DNA of 54,985 bases from Stemphylium vesicarium (Eukaryota; Ascomycota; Dothideomycetes; Pleosporales; Pleosporaceae): assembly GCA_004380135.1 (NCBI GenBank), contig QXCR01000176.1, positions 1 to 54,985 of the forward strand. The letters run 5' to 3'. This document shows, one piece after another, positions 42,886 through 54,697 of this stretch. The translations under genes and the position numbers were made by a program. The notes below the pieces were generated by a model. The model saw nothing but the letters and a program-made list of their open reading frames with translations, ran no database searches and was not told the origin of the DNA. Each line of letters opens with the position of its first letter. The first letter of the stretch is position 1.

Positions 42886-45288
42886 GTTATTGTTGCGATT
42901 GACTCGTGTTGCTCTGGCGTAGAATGAAAAAAAAACACGATAGAAGAGTAGATAGTTTGTCACGAAGCGTGAAATGTACGGATTGAAAATGACCGTGGAT
43001 ATCTCAAACTGGCCAGTTGGAAGATATTGAGAGCGATTAGTGAGGCCGAGGATACTATAAAGAAACAAAAAACACAAACGTAGTGTGAACGAGGGTGGTA
43101 TTATGTGCAGGAGCTGAACACAGCTGAGCGGGACAAGTCTGACTGCAGGATTACAGTCAGCCAAATCGCCGCGCGAATACAGCTTATAATGGCATTTTGC
43201 GGTGTGGAACGGCGCACGGCGCGTCCGCAGTCATTCATAGAGAGCTGCACGCGTCTCGCAATTGGATGAGAACCGTTCGTTGCGCCGCATTGTTGGTGTT
43301 GCGAGGTGGTGGCTGTGGAGGAAGTACGGTCTCGTGCGGGACGAAATTAGATTTCAGCTAGGCTGAGTTCGGATGGCGCGCTCAGCCCCACTTGCGCACA
43401 TCCCTGATTACCTCCTTCCCAGCTCCTTCGCGACAGCAGCGATAACTCCCATCGTAGAAATCATTAGCAAGTGTACACACATTTCTCAAGCTACTCTTCT
43501 GGCCCACACGCCTCATCTGCTGTTGGCGGCTTTCCTCGTACGATCATCCCGTTCGGCATTTTCATCGCTTAGAGTCATGTCAATCATCATGACATGCGCT
43601 GTCCTCCACTTCCATCACGTCCAAAAACTTGGATAGGACGCTCCGCCGCAATCCCACACGGGTTTCTTCTACTGATTTGGCGCGTCGGACTGGCAAGTTG
43701 ATCGCATGATCGTAGCTCTGCACCACGATCAGATGATGACAACTTTTGCTCATTCCCCAAGAAGACAACGAAGGTGGAAATGCTGAGGTGCATGATGCCG
43801 GACTGGGTGCCGAGCTAATTGATTGCAAGTCCCACCATGGGCTGGCTGTGCCAAGCTGTTCCAGGGACCCAATCACGCGAAACTGTCTCGTGCAGTTTTC
43901 CAACAGATGACGACAGACGATAACCTCATGTGCACGAGAGTAGCTTCCGTAGACTCCTTCGAGTTGTTATGGAGTACGGTAAGATACAATTTTACCATGA
44001 CTGCTTTCTGTTGCCAATTATTGCACCAACCTCAGATTTGGAAGCCACCGTCCAAAGACCGGGCGCTTTGAGGACACTGACGGGACCCTGAGAAGCAACA
44101 TGGGTACGCGATGCTTGCACGAGCATGTTGTTGAGTGCTTTACGTTATCCGGCTAAATGTATTGCCTCCCGGCGTCCCCTGTTATGCAGCTTACCGGCAG
44201 GTACAAGGGTCATCACGATGCGCCTAAACCCTGATACTCTCACTAGACCTATGTATGGCATCTCGGAATGCCTACCCTCAACAGTCTCGTCGCTATACAA
44301 TAAAGAAGCTACCAAAGATTTGCCACAGCTTGGCGGTCGAGACCCTGAGATCTACTTTAAATATGAGGCTGAAGCACTAATGCATCGAAGTCACACCATC
44401 GACGGGTCGATATTGCATTTGCGCGATCTGAGAACCTCGGACCTGGAACTGATTAGCCAGATGTGCCTAAAAATAAGCTCGCAGTACTCTCAACAGGGGG
44501 GCCATCCCAGGTACAGATGCAATCTACCACTACGTTCAGCCGTCTTATCGGTCCCTTTGCCCGTATGGTCTTCTCCCACGACACAGCGAGCATTGGTGCC
44601 TGACTACTCACTGCTTCTTGGAAGACGAGCAGGTGCTGTGCCCCGATGCCCTTTCATGGTCGGAGTAAGATGACCTGCAATCTTCCCAGCTTTTGTGAGT
44701 GCTGAGACGAGTGGATGAAGCCGAATGGGCTCTAATATCTCACAGGTTCTCAATTCATTCTACTCAGCATCTTCTGGCGCCAAAAATGAAGCTGCATGTT
44801 CAATATATTTCATGTATCACAGCAGCCCTCCATAACAACTTTCGTCTCCCGTATTTGTGGACCCGCCGTTCAGGCACATCTCGCCTACTATGTCGCCTAG
44901 TTGAGCCAATCATTCAGACCCAGATTCGAGCGCTTGGCTGTCAGCTTCTATCAGCCTGAGGAGGTCTGTCTTGTTCTCTAGGACGTGTTCGGATATTAGG
45001 CGACTTCCATGCAGCCGGGAGCCATGGATCGGCATCTTGACTACCATATGGCCTTGAGCGAGCGGGTTACTAGACGCGGAGTCTTCGTATTCATTTACAC
45101 CATGAATCCAGAGCTTCAAAAGTTGTATATGCTCACATTCCGTCTAAACTACCTTGTCGCCAACTCTAGACGACGCGGACCACAATCATAGAATGCTTAT
45201 AAACTTGGTGCTCTTGCAGTTTGTTCATTCCATCTTTCCTCGATATCTTACCCTTCTTCATTCATTCGTTTCGCAATCATTGGCCACA
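42886..45288. other. long intergenic region, 2.4 kb
   Basis: No recognisable gene. The best open frame starts with ATG 44125 and runs 182 codons to 44673 on the plus strand; its product has no motif, membrane segment or coding bias I can trust. The region before 45289 has a C/T-rich leader (about 45230-45288). Confidence 0.45.
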
Positions 45289-46555
45289 ATGAAAGTCTTC
45301 TCTTACTTCAATTATGTCTTGCTAGCGTGCACGCCACTCGTTGAAGCTCACCCAGGAATGGGTGATACGATAGCCGAGATGCGCCACCTAGCTGCTCGAG
45401 AGAAGCGCCAGGCCTCGAAGGAACTCATCGGTGATCTCAAGACCCTCTCAGACTCCAAACTCACTGTAATCGGCAAGGACATCAAAGCCATCATTCTGGA
45501 TCAGAAAACGGCCGAATCGGCTACCATGGACAACTCGATCCCGGCTGGTAACATTGGAAGCGCGGCTTGCAAGGCTGATATGTGTTGCCACTGGAAGTGG
45601 CTCGCGTACGAGATGACAGCCAAGTTCAACGGTACTTCTGGCCGCTGCAGCAAGTTTGCACGTCAAGCTGTTCGTCTGGGCTTCCACGATGCAGCAGTTT
45701 GGTCTAAAAGTACCAGCTACGGTGGCGCGGATGGCAGCATTCTTCTTAGCGACGAGATGTCTCGAACGGACAACAACGGTCTTTCCGCCATTGCCGACCA
45801 GACAAAGAAATGGTACAACAAATATAACCAGTACGGCATGAGTATGGCAGACATCATTCAGTTCGGTGCCAATGTCGCCACCGTCGTTTGCCCGCTAGGC
45901 CCCCGCCTCCGCACCTTCGTGGGCCGCAAAGACAATAGCAAAGCTGGCCCCACCGGGCTTCTACCCGGCGAGAAGGACTCAGCGGATAAGCTCATCAAGC
46001 TTTTCCAGGACAAGACGATCGACCCACATGATCTTGTGGCACTTGTAGGCGCGCACACGACGTCGCAACAGCACTTCGTCGACACCAGCCGGGACGGTGA
46101 CCCCCAAGACTCCACGCCTGGTATATGGGACATGGCTTTCTATCCGCAGACCACAAGCAACGCGCCGCCTCGTGTTATCAAATTCCAGAGCGATATCAAT
46201 CTAAGTAAAGATTCTCGAACCAGTGGATCTTGGGCGCAGTTCAGTGATAGGGCTACTGCACAAGGCAGGTGGAACGCGGTACGTCGATCCTGCCTCGTAC
46301 TTAGATTGCAGCCACTGACGATTGGAATAGGACTACGCCAAAGCCTATACACGACTGTCTCTCCTTGGAGTAAACAATATCAACGACCTCAAGGAATGCA
46401 CAAAGGTCCTGCCTGCAGAACGCAAGACCTTTGTCAGTGAAGATCAAGTTTTACTTGACCGTTGGCTTCAGGGTGAATTCGATCAGCTGAACAACTTGGT
46501 GGATGACGCTATTCAGCTAACGGGTGTCATATCCAGCCGGGAGGAGAAACCCTAG
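45289..46555 (+). CDS. secreted class II-type fungal haem peroxidase
   Basis: Two exons (45289-46278 and 46331-46555; intron 52 bp) give 404 residues. MKVFSYFNYVLLACTPLVEA is a signal peptide. An unusual 75-residue segment follows, rich in Lys, Asp and Ile. The peroxidase domain begins at the Cys cluster CKADMCC. The distal haem pocket is VRLGFHDAAV with Arg129 and His133, followed by the calcium-site GGADGSI. The proximal histidine is His256 in LVALVGAHTTSQQ. The C-terminal helix region continues after the intron (LSLLGVNNINDLKECT). It uses H2O2 to oxidise phenolics or other donors outside the cell. Whether it has the Mn-site or surface Trp of true ligninases cannot be judged by eye; ascomycete members usually lack them. 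Confidence 0.92.
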
Positions 46556-46866
46556 GGGCGCGGAAACTACTGGTATCGAATTTAGACATCATAAAGACAA
46601 TATTATGCTGGCTTTTCAGGTTTCGCAATTCGTAATTGGCTTATAATTTCTTGACTCATTCCCATCTATTCACTGCTCATTTCGAGTCCTTCTTTCTTCA
46701 GCCGCTCATTCACCGCGCAGGCCCCGCCAAGAGAATACCAGGCTGCTCACAAGAGTAGGCAGCTGGCAGTGTTTGCTAACCGCAACTTGTGATCAATCCG
46801 CTTGCTATTCGCTCTATATCAAAATCTCCTCAAATATTACATCTTCCACCGCATCAAGCTCGTATA
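46556..46866. other. intergenic, promoter of the first kinase-like gene
   Basis: This 311-bp spacer is tandem between plus-strand genes. No specific element is seen. Confidence 0.4.
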
Positions 46867-47748
46867 ATGGCATCACCACCTAAGATCCCCAAGTCGGCGC
46901 TGGACAAGTATCTTCCCATCAAGCTCATCAGCGATACAGCGGGCAGTCGCGTCATCGCAGTCATTCCAAGAGCCAGAGGCATACCAATCGCCCTTTCCTT
47001 CCTGCTTGCCCTGAAGATTCCCGCCCGAAACACCGACCGCGTCACCTTACTGAACCAGATCAAGGCCGCGCAACAGATCAGCACCCGCGACATCACCAAG
47101 GTCGTAGACCACGATCCCAACGGGAATTGGCACGTGACGCTCTTCCACTCGGGCCAGACGATCGAGCAAATCAAACAAGCCCTGTTCCCCGCGGGCCTCC
47201 CACCTTTCCTCGTCTTCAAGATCTTCGTCGAAATTGTCACGGCGCAAGACATCTACCTAGAGCCAAGAGGCATGTGCCACACCGATCTGGGTGGTACCAA
47301 CATTATCCTCTCGCCGACAACGATGGAGGAACTGCTGTACGTGCGCCTTCTTCACATAGAGAGCATTGCGGCATGGGACGACGAAGTGGTTTGGAAGCAG
47401 GCCATACTACTGCTTCGATACCTCACCGGCGGTGCGGATCGCATTCCCCACCGTTTCCGGACGAACAAGAAGGGCAATCAACTGGAACACATCAGGCATT
47501 GCAGTCTGGACGATGCAGATGATTTGTATTCGTTTGCAGCTCGGTATGATGTTGAAGGTAAGGGAAGCTGGAAGGAGATCAAGAGCAAGTGTGCGAACAT
47601 GGCAAGGGCGCTGATGCTGGAGCTGTTGGATCAAGGAAGGCTCGCGGATGTCAAGGAGCTTATCGGAGAGCAGAAGGTGACGTTGTTGGAGTTGGACGAG
47701 GTGGTTGATGAGGGCGGCACGGAGGTTGTGGTCGACGAGGATACCTAG
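46867..47748 (+). CDS. kinase-like protein, paralogue A (DFG aspartate lost)
   Basis: An intronless frame of 293 residues from ATG 46867; an upstream in-frame GTG is ignored. It aligns by eye with the next gene along its length: KIPKSALDKYLPIKLI against KIPQTARSRYFPLKQI, LALK (Lys50) against IALK (Lys51). The catalytic loop CHTDLGGTNII keeps His138, Asp140 and Asn145. The expected DFG position (about 161-166) reads LLHIES, with no aspartate, so magnesium binding should be impaired. The C-terminus is acidic. There is no signal or membrane segment. It belongs to fungal lineage-specific kinase-like proteins; function unknown. Confidence 0.75.
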   Translation: MASPPKIPKSALDKYLPIKLISDTAGSRVIAVIPRARGIPIALSFLLALKIPARNTDRVTLLNQIKAAQQISTRDITKVVDHDPNGNWHVTLFHSGQTIEQIKQALFPAGLPPFLVFKIFVEIVTAQDIYLEPRGMCHTDLGGTNIILSPTTMEELLYVRLLHIESIAAWDDEVVWKQAILLLRYLTGGADRIPHRFRTNKKGNQLEHIRHCSLDDADDLYSFAARYDVEGKGSWKEIKSKCANMARALMLELLDQGRLADVKELIGEQKVTLLELDEVVDEGGTEVVVDEDT

Positions 47749-48030
47749 ATGGGGGCGGCTAGACGCCTACGAAATGGGCTGAAGTTAGAGGAAGGAGCCA
47801 GCAGAAGTCGACTTGCAGAACAAGACGGTGATACCCTAGAGCTCTTTCAAAGAATGAATTTCATAATGATAGCCTTGCGATGTTTCCCTTGTGTGATGGT
47901 CTGCATGTTTCCGCTTGCTACGCTCTCCCAGTGATGTCAGCTTGCTATGGTAAACACACTGGTTTGCTCCTGCCAGAAGAATATGAACACTCCCACTCGC
48001 AATTCTCAGCCCGCCATTCCACCCGCCACA

Positions 48031-48918
48031 ATGTCCACTGAGCACTGTGATCTCAAGATCCCCCAAACCGCACGATCGCGATACTTTCCCCTCAAGCAGA
48101 TCGGTTCAGGAAAAGATGGCATCGTCGTCCTTGCCGCGCCTGCCAAAGGTCCGAAAACCCGATCTACGCTCATCGCACTGAAGATCATGTGCGACGATGC
48201 AATCGGCACAATCAAAAAGGGGAGACTGGAAACCCTCAAAGCCGTGCAGGAACAGCACAAAGATGACCAGCTCATTGCTGCTGTGCGTGATTACCCCATC
48301 GAACGCAGCATCAACTGGATTTGTATAGACTACATCCCTGGATGCAGCGTCTGGTATTTGTTGAGCTGCATTTGGGAAAGACACTCCATGCCACCCGCGC
48401 TCATCTTCCACATCTTCGCCGAAGTCACGCGCGCGCAGGCTCAACTCAAAGAACATGGACTCTGCCACATTGACCTGAAAGCAGGCGGGAACATCATGCT
48501 CGTCCAAAACTCAGGGAGCCATTTGCCCTCTGTCGTGCTTGTGGACCACGGCGGTATTAAACCTTACAATCAAGCCAAGGTGCTCGAGCATATGGTGGGT
48601 TTGCTAAAGACTATGACCAAAGGGAATAGAGGTGTGCCGCAGAAGTGGCAGTTGGGTTTCAAGAGAGGGACTATGATACTTGCGGATAGGTTGTACAAGG
48701 CTGTGATCATGCATGATCAACAGGGTGAGGTGCAGAATCTGGAAGAGCTTTGGGATCGACACAAGGAAAGCGTTGAGATCGTCAAACGTGAGTTGTGGGA
48801 TGAGGAGGAGATGGGTCATTTGAAGGATCAGCTGCGGGATGGGAATATCACCGGAGAAGAAATTAAGTATCTGATAGGGAAGGGTGGGATGAAGATTGAA
48901 GTGGATGAACGGGAATGA
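48031..48918 (+). CDS. kinase-like protein, paralogue B (catalytic motifs intact)
   Basis: An intronless frame of 295 residues from ATG 48031. This ATG has a good context (CACA before it) and gives the same length as paralogue A; ATGs at 47947 and 47983 are in frame and possible. Kinase motifs are QIGSGKDGIV (glycine loop), IALK with Lys51, CHIDLKAGGNIML with His146, Asp148 and Asn154, and VLVDHGG with Asp172 as a DFG variant. All residues needed for phosphotransfer are therefore present. The sequence is far from any standard kinase family. The tandem arrangement 282 bp after paralogue A indicates local duplication. Confidence 0.75.
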   Translation: MSTEHCDLKIPQTARSRYFPLKQIGSGKDGIVVLAAPAKGPKTRSTLIALKIMCDDAIGTIKKGRLETLKAVQEQHKDDQLIAAVRDYPIERSINWICIDYIPGCSVWYLLSCIWERHSMPPALIFHIFAEVTRAQAQLKEHGLCHIDLKAGGNIMLVQNSGSHLPSVVLVDHGGIKPYNQAKVLEHMVGLLKTMTKGNRGVPQKWQLGFKRGTMILADRLYKAVIMHDQQGEVQNLEELWDRHKESVEIVKRELWDEEEMGHLKDQLRDGNITGEEIKYLIGKGGMKIEVDERE

Positions 48919-50842
48919 TGTGAGACGGGCGTGGGAATAGAGGATGGCTGGTGGATCTCATTGGATTCCTTACGGCTCGTCGATCTCGCGCTCGACAGGT
49001 AAAAATTGTGCATTTGGAAGATTGAAATGTCATGCCAGACCTCGATGATCTCCCTAATACGTCCAAGACTGCTAAATCTATATTATTAACAGCTCGATGA
49101 GTACAATGCACGAGACCTGTGTCCATTGAGACAAAGCAGTCGTTCCATTGAAGGCAATCAACTTTTGACATCGTAGGGTAGCGAACGCTCTTGCTTCTGC
49201 TCTACACCACCAACATCAGCTAGATCTAGAGTAGACGAGCTATCAGCCGAATGCTACACACCCGGCATTCCAGTAAGTGTACTCGAGATGCTTCGTGAGA
49301 TACCTTGTCGGCTCAAGTCCTCATACCTGGGGATTTTCTGTTCTCGTATCTGGAACTTCAGTGTTAAGCATTCCTGAGGACCAGAAATTCATAGTCGAGA
49401 GATGTTCGGGTCTGGCATCCGTCATGACAGCGCAGCCTTGTCTTCCCGTGTTGAAAGTCGAGTTCAACGATCGAATTGGAAACCAATCATTGAGCCGAAA
49501 AGAAGCGCCCAGCGGCTCCAAGGGAGAGCTCTGGCAACGCGCGACCTGTGGTGCAGAGACGGTCTTGCAAAAGCTAGTGCGCTGCCCCTGGGCTCCATGA
49601 GAACGCTGTGCGTGAGCATACCCGAGCCCCTTCGCAGCCATCGCTTTTCGTCCCTGATCGTTGTAGGTACTCCGCTTACCCAAGCCCTCGATATCGGTTG
49701 TTTCGGTTGGTTGTCTAGAGGCTTCTGTTGTGCGGGCTCCCTCCTCGCGCGCCTCGTGGGCTGTGGCTGTTAGCTGTGGCGGCGCGCTTCAATCTGAGCC
49801 GAGCAAGAATGGTCGCAGATCGATGGCATGGTGCCAAGATCCTCCTGCACGGTGGAGAGGAGCTTGTTGAAGCCCATACGCCCCTATGCATCCACTAACT
49901 GAGGCTGTAGAGTCCTGTCGTCGCTGCTCTCGATGTCGTCGGGGCCGGACTTTCTGTTACCCCGCGGAGGTTTCTCGAACCACACGCACCCAAAACAAGA
50001 GCATACCCCCTGAAATCGAGCTGCTGAGCTCGCCGAGGAAGGCCTCGGCCATTCTATGCAGCTCCCGAGATTGTACAGAAGGCAGTTGGAAGGCGTGGAT
50101 GGTGTGGCTAAACTGCTCAAGGGGGGCACGTTGTGCATGGACCGGTCGTGAGGTCGGTTTACTTCAATTCTCCACTGCTGGCCCTCCATACCACGGTGCC
50201 CCCCTCAACCTACCTGCTTCCATGACAATAACTGCTCGAGGTACCGCGAAGTAGATGCGGTTTTAGCCTAAGATTGACTTCTTGTTGGCCTGGCGCAGCA
50301 TGCTACACGAGTACAGGATGCCCATGCATTCGGTGCTGGCCATCGATAAAGGAGATGGCGACGCATTGATCATGGATGGCACACTACGGCAGTACCTTTG
50401 GACGCCATCAACTTGGCTTCTTCCGCCGGATCTCTGGGAGCCCAAGCGGCTGGACAGGAACCGTGGACAGCATGGATGGGTCAGCCAGGAGTTCAAGCTC
50501 AAGGCGGAAACAGCATCAAAGACGTACGAGTGGGGATTATGGGCTGTGCTGAGCGGAGAAGGGGTGAGCTGGTTGATGAGCTGGACTGGGAAGAACTGAG
50601 GGACGTGGATGAAGATGCGCGCATTGAGCGTGTGAAACTTCTGGCTCGAGCCAAGTCCGGGGGAACCTGGGAAGAAGCTCGCGGGAGCGACGCTGTCGGG
50701 ATTTGATAGTCCCCACGCGGGCGAAGACAAAGGTACATAGACAGATGGTTGAAATCCTTGAAGATAGGCATCGGAGAAAATGAAAAATTTATATGTGCCG
50801 CATCTGAAACTTGGGCGCCAACAGGCAAAACCCCTTCTTGTG
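48919..50842. other. gene-poor region with a possible decayed gene
   Basis: About 1.9 kb without a confident gene. Around 50282-50706 two overlapping plus-strand frames look protein-like: the first runs through LIMDGTLRQYLWTP and YEWGLWAVLSGEG and stops at 50599; the second continues with ELVDELDWEELRDVDEDARI to 50706. A single indel near 50560-50570 would join them. The stretch 50034-50150 also holds a short protein-like frame. I do not recognise a family. Confidence 0.35.
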
Positions 50843-52541
50843 CTATGCTGTTGGTGCCCACTTACTCTTTGCTCTTATCCTCGCACCGTAAACGTAGAAA
50901 AGTATTGGTACGGGAAGGAATACAACGCAGATGAACGCAAGAAGACTGGTCGCCCACGGTACTCCAAGGTTGTGGTACATGGCATGCGTGAACAGAGGGA
51001 AGAAAGCGCCCGCAAACGACCTTATGAAGGTATTGACTGCGATAGCGCTGTTGGAATAGAACCCATAACAATCGATGAGGTAACTCATACCTTGCCAGAA
51101 CGGAACCATACATCCAAAGCCGAGTAAGGCCACGGAGAGAACCTGGGGTACCCAGTTAATATTCGGGTCGCTGGTCCAAGCGAACCAAAAGAGACCAGCA
51201 GGTAGAGCGATGGCGCCAATGATCATCGGTGGGAGACGCTCCTCGGGTATGACTTTGCCATGCTTGCGGTATGCGCGTGTGAAATTGGTAGCAGAGCTAT
51301 ACGCGATACAGCCAGCACCCATGAGAATGCCGACGATGAAAGCGCCAAAGGGCAGCTGGGAGACGCCCAGAGACCAGCCGCGCTCTTCGTAGAATGATAC
51401 TGGGAACTGCGCATAGTGGGTCAGATACAGCCGTGGGTAAATTAGAGTTGAAAGACTTACTGCTTCGAACAGCAGGTACACTATGCCGTAGAGGAAGCTC
51501 ATGTAGGCCGTTACGAGGGCCAAAATGGGCTCCTGGATGAACATGATGAAGGGTCTCAGAAGGTAGACATTGACGACTCTGTCTACCGTCAACTTGTTCT
51601 CATCTGCCGCGGCATGGTATTGGTCATCTCCGGTATCCTTGCGCAATCTAGCGGCACGCAATTGCAGTATCCGGGCTGCTGAGCTCTCTGGAATGACGAA
51701 GAAGCCAATGACCCCGAAAACGCCCGCCATGATGAGCGTGATCCAGGATGTCCATCTCCAGCCAAGGTATGATTCAGTGATAAAGCCACCAGCTATGGGC
51801 CCCGCTACTGGACCTGCGAAACCGCCAGCCGCAAAAACACAGATGGCGTAAGATCTGGGAATGGGGTCCCACAGGTCGGCGAGCGCTCCGCCTACGACTG
51901 CGAGAGGTGCTGAGGCGAAGAAGCCACCTAGGAAGCGGCCGACGCATACTGTGGTGATGTTTTGGGCAAGGGCGACGGGTATTTGGAAGATGGCAAAGAG
52001 CGCGAAGCCAAACATTAGCGGTGTTTTTCTACCCAGCACTTCTGACATGGGCCCAAATGCTATTGGTCCGAAAACGAATCCCTGGAGTCACATGCATTAG
52101 TTATCGTCCTGCATGCCAAGTTGCGGAAGGCCATCATACCAACACGAACAGCGCTACTCCAAGTGTGGCGGTGACTAATTCGACATCAAACTTCTCTTGT
52201 ACCACACTGATATTCACGCTGAATATCGAGCTGGCGAATGTGACCGTAAAGACCATTAGGCCCATCGAAATCGTTATCGCCCATCGTCGCTTTGGGGTCC
52301 AACTCTTCGGGTTGTCGGGGTCGTTCGGGCCGTCAAACTCGACGAAGAAATTCCCGTCTGGCGTGGATGGTCCGTCATCACGTGGTCCTTTCTCAAGATC
52401 TGGAAGTCCGTCACTGGAGGGATTCGCATCGTGTTGGCTATTTTCGTTCTCTCCGTCTGTTACCAATTGACGGTCTTTGTGTAGAGGGCCAGCCTGTGTT
52501 GATTCAGGTGTAGGTCCTGTGCTGATAGGAGGCTCTGCCAT
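50843..52541 (-). CDS. MFS transporter of the DHA1 (drug:H+ antiporter-1) type
   Basis: Three exons (52541-52140, 52081-51461, 51406-50843) encode 528 residues. A hydrophilic N-terminus of about 75 residues, rich in Ser, Pro and Asp, ends with PDNPKSWTPKRRW, the usual lead into helix 1 of fungal DHA1 proteins. Motifs include SEVLGRKTPLMFGF (motif A), GFFASAPLAVVGGALADLW and the C-terminal FYSNSAIAVNTFIRSFAGAFFPLF. Twelve membrane helices fit. The group comprises Flu1/Tpo1-like exporters of drugs, polyamines and fungal metabolites at the plasma membrane. Intron 2 (54 bp) is a multiple of three and stop-free, so its retention would insert 18 residues in the middle loop. Confidence 0.93.
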
Positions 52542-52929
52542 CGCGATGGAAAAGCGTGCGGGTCGCAAAGGCTGCAGATGTTCAGGCTTGGCCAGAGCAA
52601 CGGGGCCCAGGGTATTTGTAGGCTTTGTAGGTCTCGGTTTGTGGACATGTCGTTATTCCCGGACGTTAGATGGACATAAATTCATCTCGTGCGGCCGCCC
52701 TTTGACCCACCTCAGCATCGGCCATATCTGAGCACTAGCTGCACGGTTTCTGCACCGGTGAGTTTGCTGCACTGTGATAGTACACGGAAACTAGTTTGCT
52801 GATGGAGCGTTTCTGAGACACGATGGGAACATGTTGTGCATGAGAAAAGGAAGGGTGCGACGTCATCGACGTGTCAATGTGGCGGTTCGGATGCTGATAA
52901 GCGTATGTGACTAAGCTAGCCCATAGATA
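52542..52929. promoter_or_regulatory. promoter region of DHA1 transporter gene
   Basis: Spacer between the transporter start and the transposon. No recognised element. Confidence 0.3.
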
Positions 52930-53010
52930 AGCTGGCCACCCGGGTAAGCTGGCCACCCCACCAAAACGAGACACCTACACAAAACACGCTATATCTCTCA
53001 ACAACGCTTT
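52930..53010 (+). repeat. left terminal inverted repeat of the transposon
   Basis: Starts AGCTGGCCACCCGGG. It contains an internal direct repeat (AAGCTGGCCACCC, twice), a likely transposase-binding pair. It is the less mutated of the two arms. Confidence 0.9.
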
Positions 53011-54606
53011 ACAATTGCCATTGGCTACATATATATTGAAGAGTTGCAGCCGCTGTAGCTGCAGCAGCCCTCTCTGTAGCCCTCTCTATAGTAGCTCTAT
53101 CTCGCTAGGCCGCTGTAGCTGCCGATCTATGTATTGCCGCTATAATATCCTTAACTTCTATAAAGCGTTAACTTAGGTCTACTTAGACGCGCTTATAAGA
53201 GGCCTAAGAGAGAGTAATCTCCAATTTAGTATTAAGGCGTCTTTTCTCTACTTCTAGCCCTACTACTCTTATATTTATACTTACTAGCGCCTTATCTACT
53301 TTCTATAGTAGAAGTTAAGTCTTATAACTAAGATTTTTATAACTTTAGATATCCTACTACGCAAGGTAGATATCGCGAGGGCCCTAGGGTGTAGAGAGGA
53401 AGGCCTTAATAGGTGATCGAGGTCGCTTTAGGCGTGGAGGTGTAGCTAGCTACTGCGAGACTTGCGATAAGCTAAGCACGTAATTGATGTTAAATGGGCA
53501 GAGGCTAGCAGCTCGCTAGCCAGCTCGAATCACACGCTTTATAAAGCCTTCCTCTCTAGCTTAATAGTAGCAGGTAATAAAGCGCTCCTTCTTTATAGGC
53601 GCTGCGTCGTCGAGCGAGGCTAGGTCCTAGATCTACTAGCGGTAACTTAACTTAATAATAGAGAATAGAGTAAGATCTAGAGGCTATAGGACGTATAAGA
53701 AGTGCGTAAGTAGAAATAGGAGATAGACCTTATACTATTTATAGAGTAGTAGGAAGTCTAAGCTAATATAGCTACTATAACTATTAAAAATTAAGAGTTA
53801 GTATTAACTATCTACTAGTACTATCTTAAGGAGAAATATACGCTATAGCTACTTAAAACTTATTATATTTAAGGTCTATCCCTTTTTAGATATTATATAA
53901 AGCTAGCTAAGTATTAATTTAACTAGAAACTAAGTTATCTATAGGCTCTAGCCCTTAAAGATAACTACGTAGCGTAGCTTCTACCCTATTACTAATATAT
54001 ACTTAATTATTAATACTTACTCACGATTCTCTAGTAACTTAATATTAGCCTTCTTCTTTAATACTCTAGTAAGAACTCTAGTATTTATATATATACTTAG
54101 GGCGATCCCTATCTTATCTATATTATATATATCCTCTACCTTTATACTAAGGCGCTTTCGCGTCTACTTATAGTACTTAAGGAACGCGCGTAGCTAATCT
54201 AGCGTAGCCGCCTTAACTCTCTAAGCGTCGATCTTCTAGCTAATAACTAAGGCGACGCGTGGCTGGCGCTTGATGAAGTAGGAGACCTAGAGCTTGCCAA
54301 CAGGCTAAGCGTCGCCATTCATACGCAGGATTCGATTCGCCATTTCTCGCGCGCGCGCGTGTGGAGGGAGATAGCCGCGAGCGTCCTCTTCGAGAATCTA
54401 GTCAACGAGGAAATACTCTTATAGAGGGGTTAGCCGCTGCTAGTGCTAATAGCTAACGCGTCTATTAGTAACGCTATTTAGGCGCGTTAAGAGAGTTAAC
54501 TAAGAGATACTATATGCCTTAGCTATAGCTCGCTAGCTAGAATAAATATCTATATTAAGATTACTAATAGCTAATTATAAGGCTACTTTACGAGCGTCTA
54601 TATTAA

Positions 54607-54687
54607 AAAGCGTTATTAAGAGATATAGCGTGTTTTGTGTAGGTGTCTCGTTTTGGTGGGGTGGCCAGCTTACCCGGGTGGCCAGCT
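54607..54687 (-). repeat. right terminal inverted repeat of the transposon
   Basis: Inverted copy of the left arm. Beyond the 69-bp identical part it differs by CAACAA to TAATAA, two CpA-to-TpA changes. Confidence 0.9.
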
Positions 54688-54697
54688 TAACGTGTTC

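Larger units (their letters stand above)
52930..54687 (-). mobile_element. RIP-degraded pogo/Fot1-like (Tc1/mariner superfamily) DNA transposon
   Basis: The 1758-bp element is bounded by inverted repeats that are identical over 69 bp and recognisable over about 81 bp, with TA on each side as the target duplication. The inside is strongly AT-rich with many TA dinucleotides, the outcome of RIP. On the minus strand, fragments of a DDE_1-type transposase can be read: YFIKRQPRVA near 54250-54280, RVKAAT near 54200, then KRLSIKVEDIYNIDKIGIAL near 54095-54160, where family members have a DETG-type motif. The frame is interrupted by many TAG/TAA codons, so no functional enzyme is made. The remaining about 900 bp show no readable frame. 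It is an inactive relic. Confidence 0.85.

Noticed and set aside
42886..43164. N-terminal extension of the phosphoesterase-like protein
   Set aside because: The extension has no ATG, and its translation is not conserved-looking; the start at 42885 leads straight into the fold.
44125..44673. 182-codon ATG frame as a gene
   Set aside because: No motif, no signal or membrane segment and no supporting splice context; left as a note in the intergenic entry.
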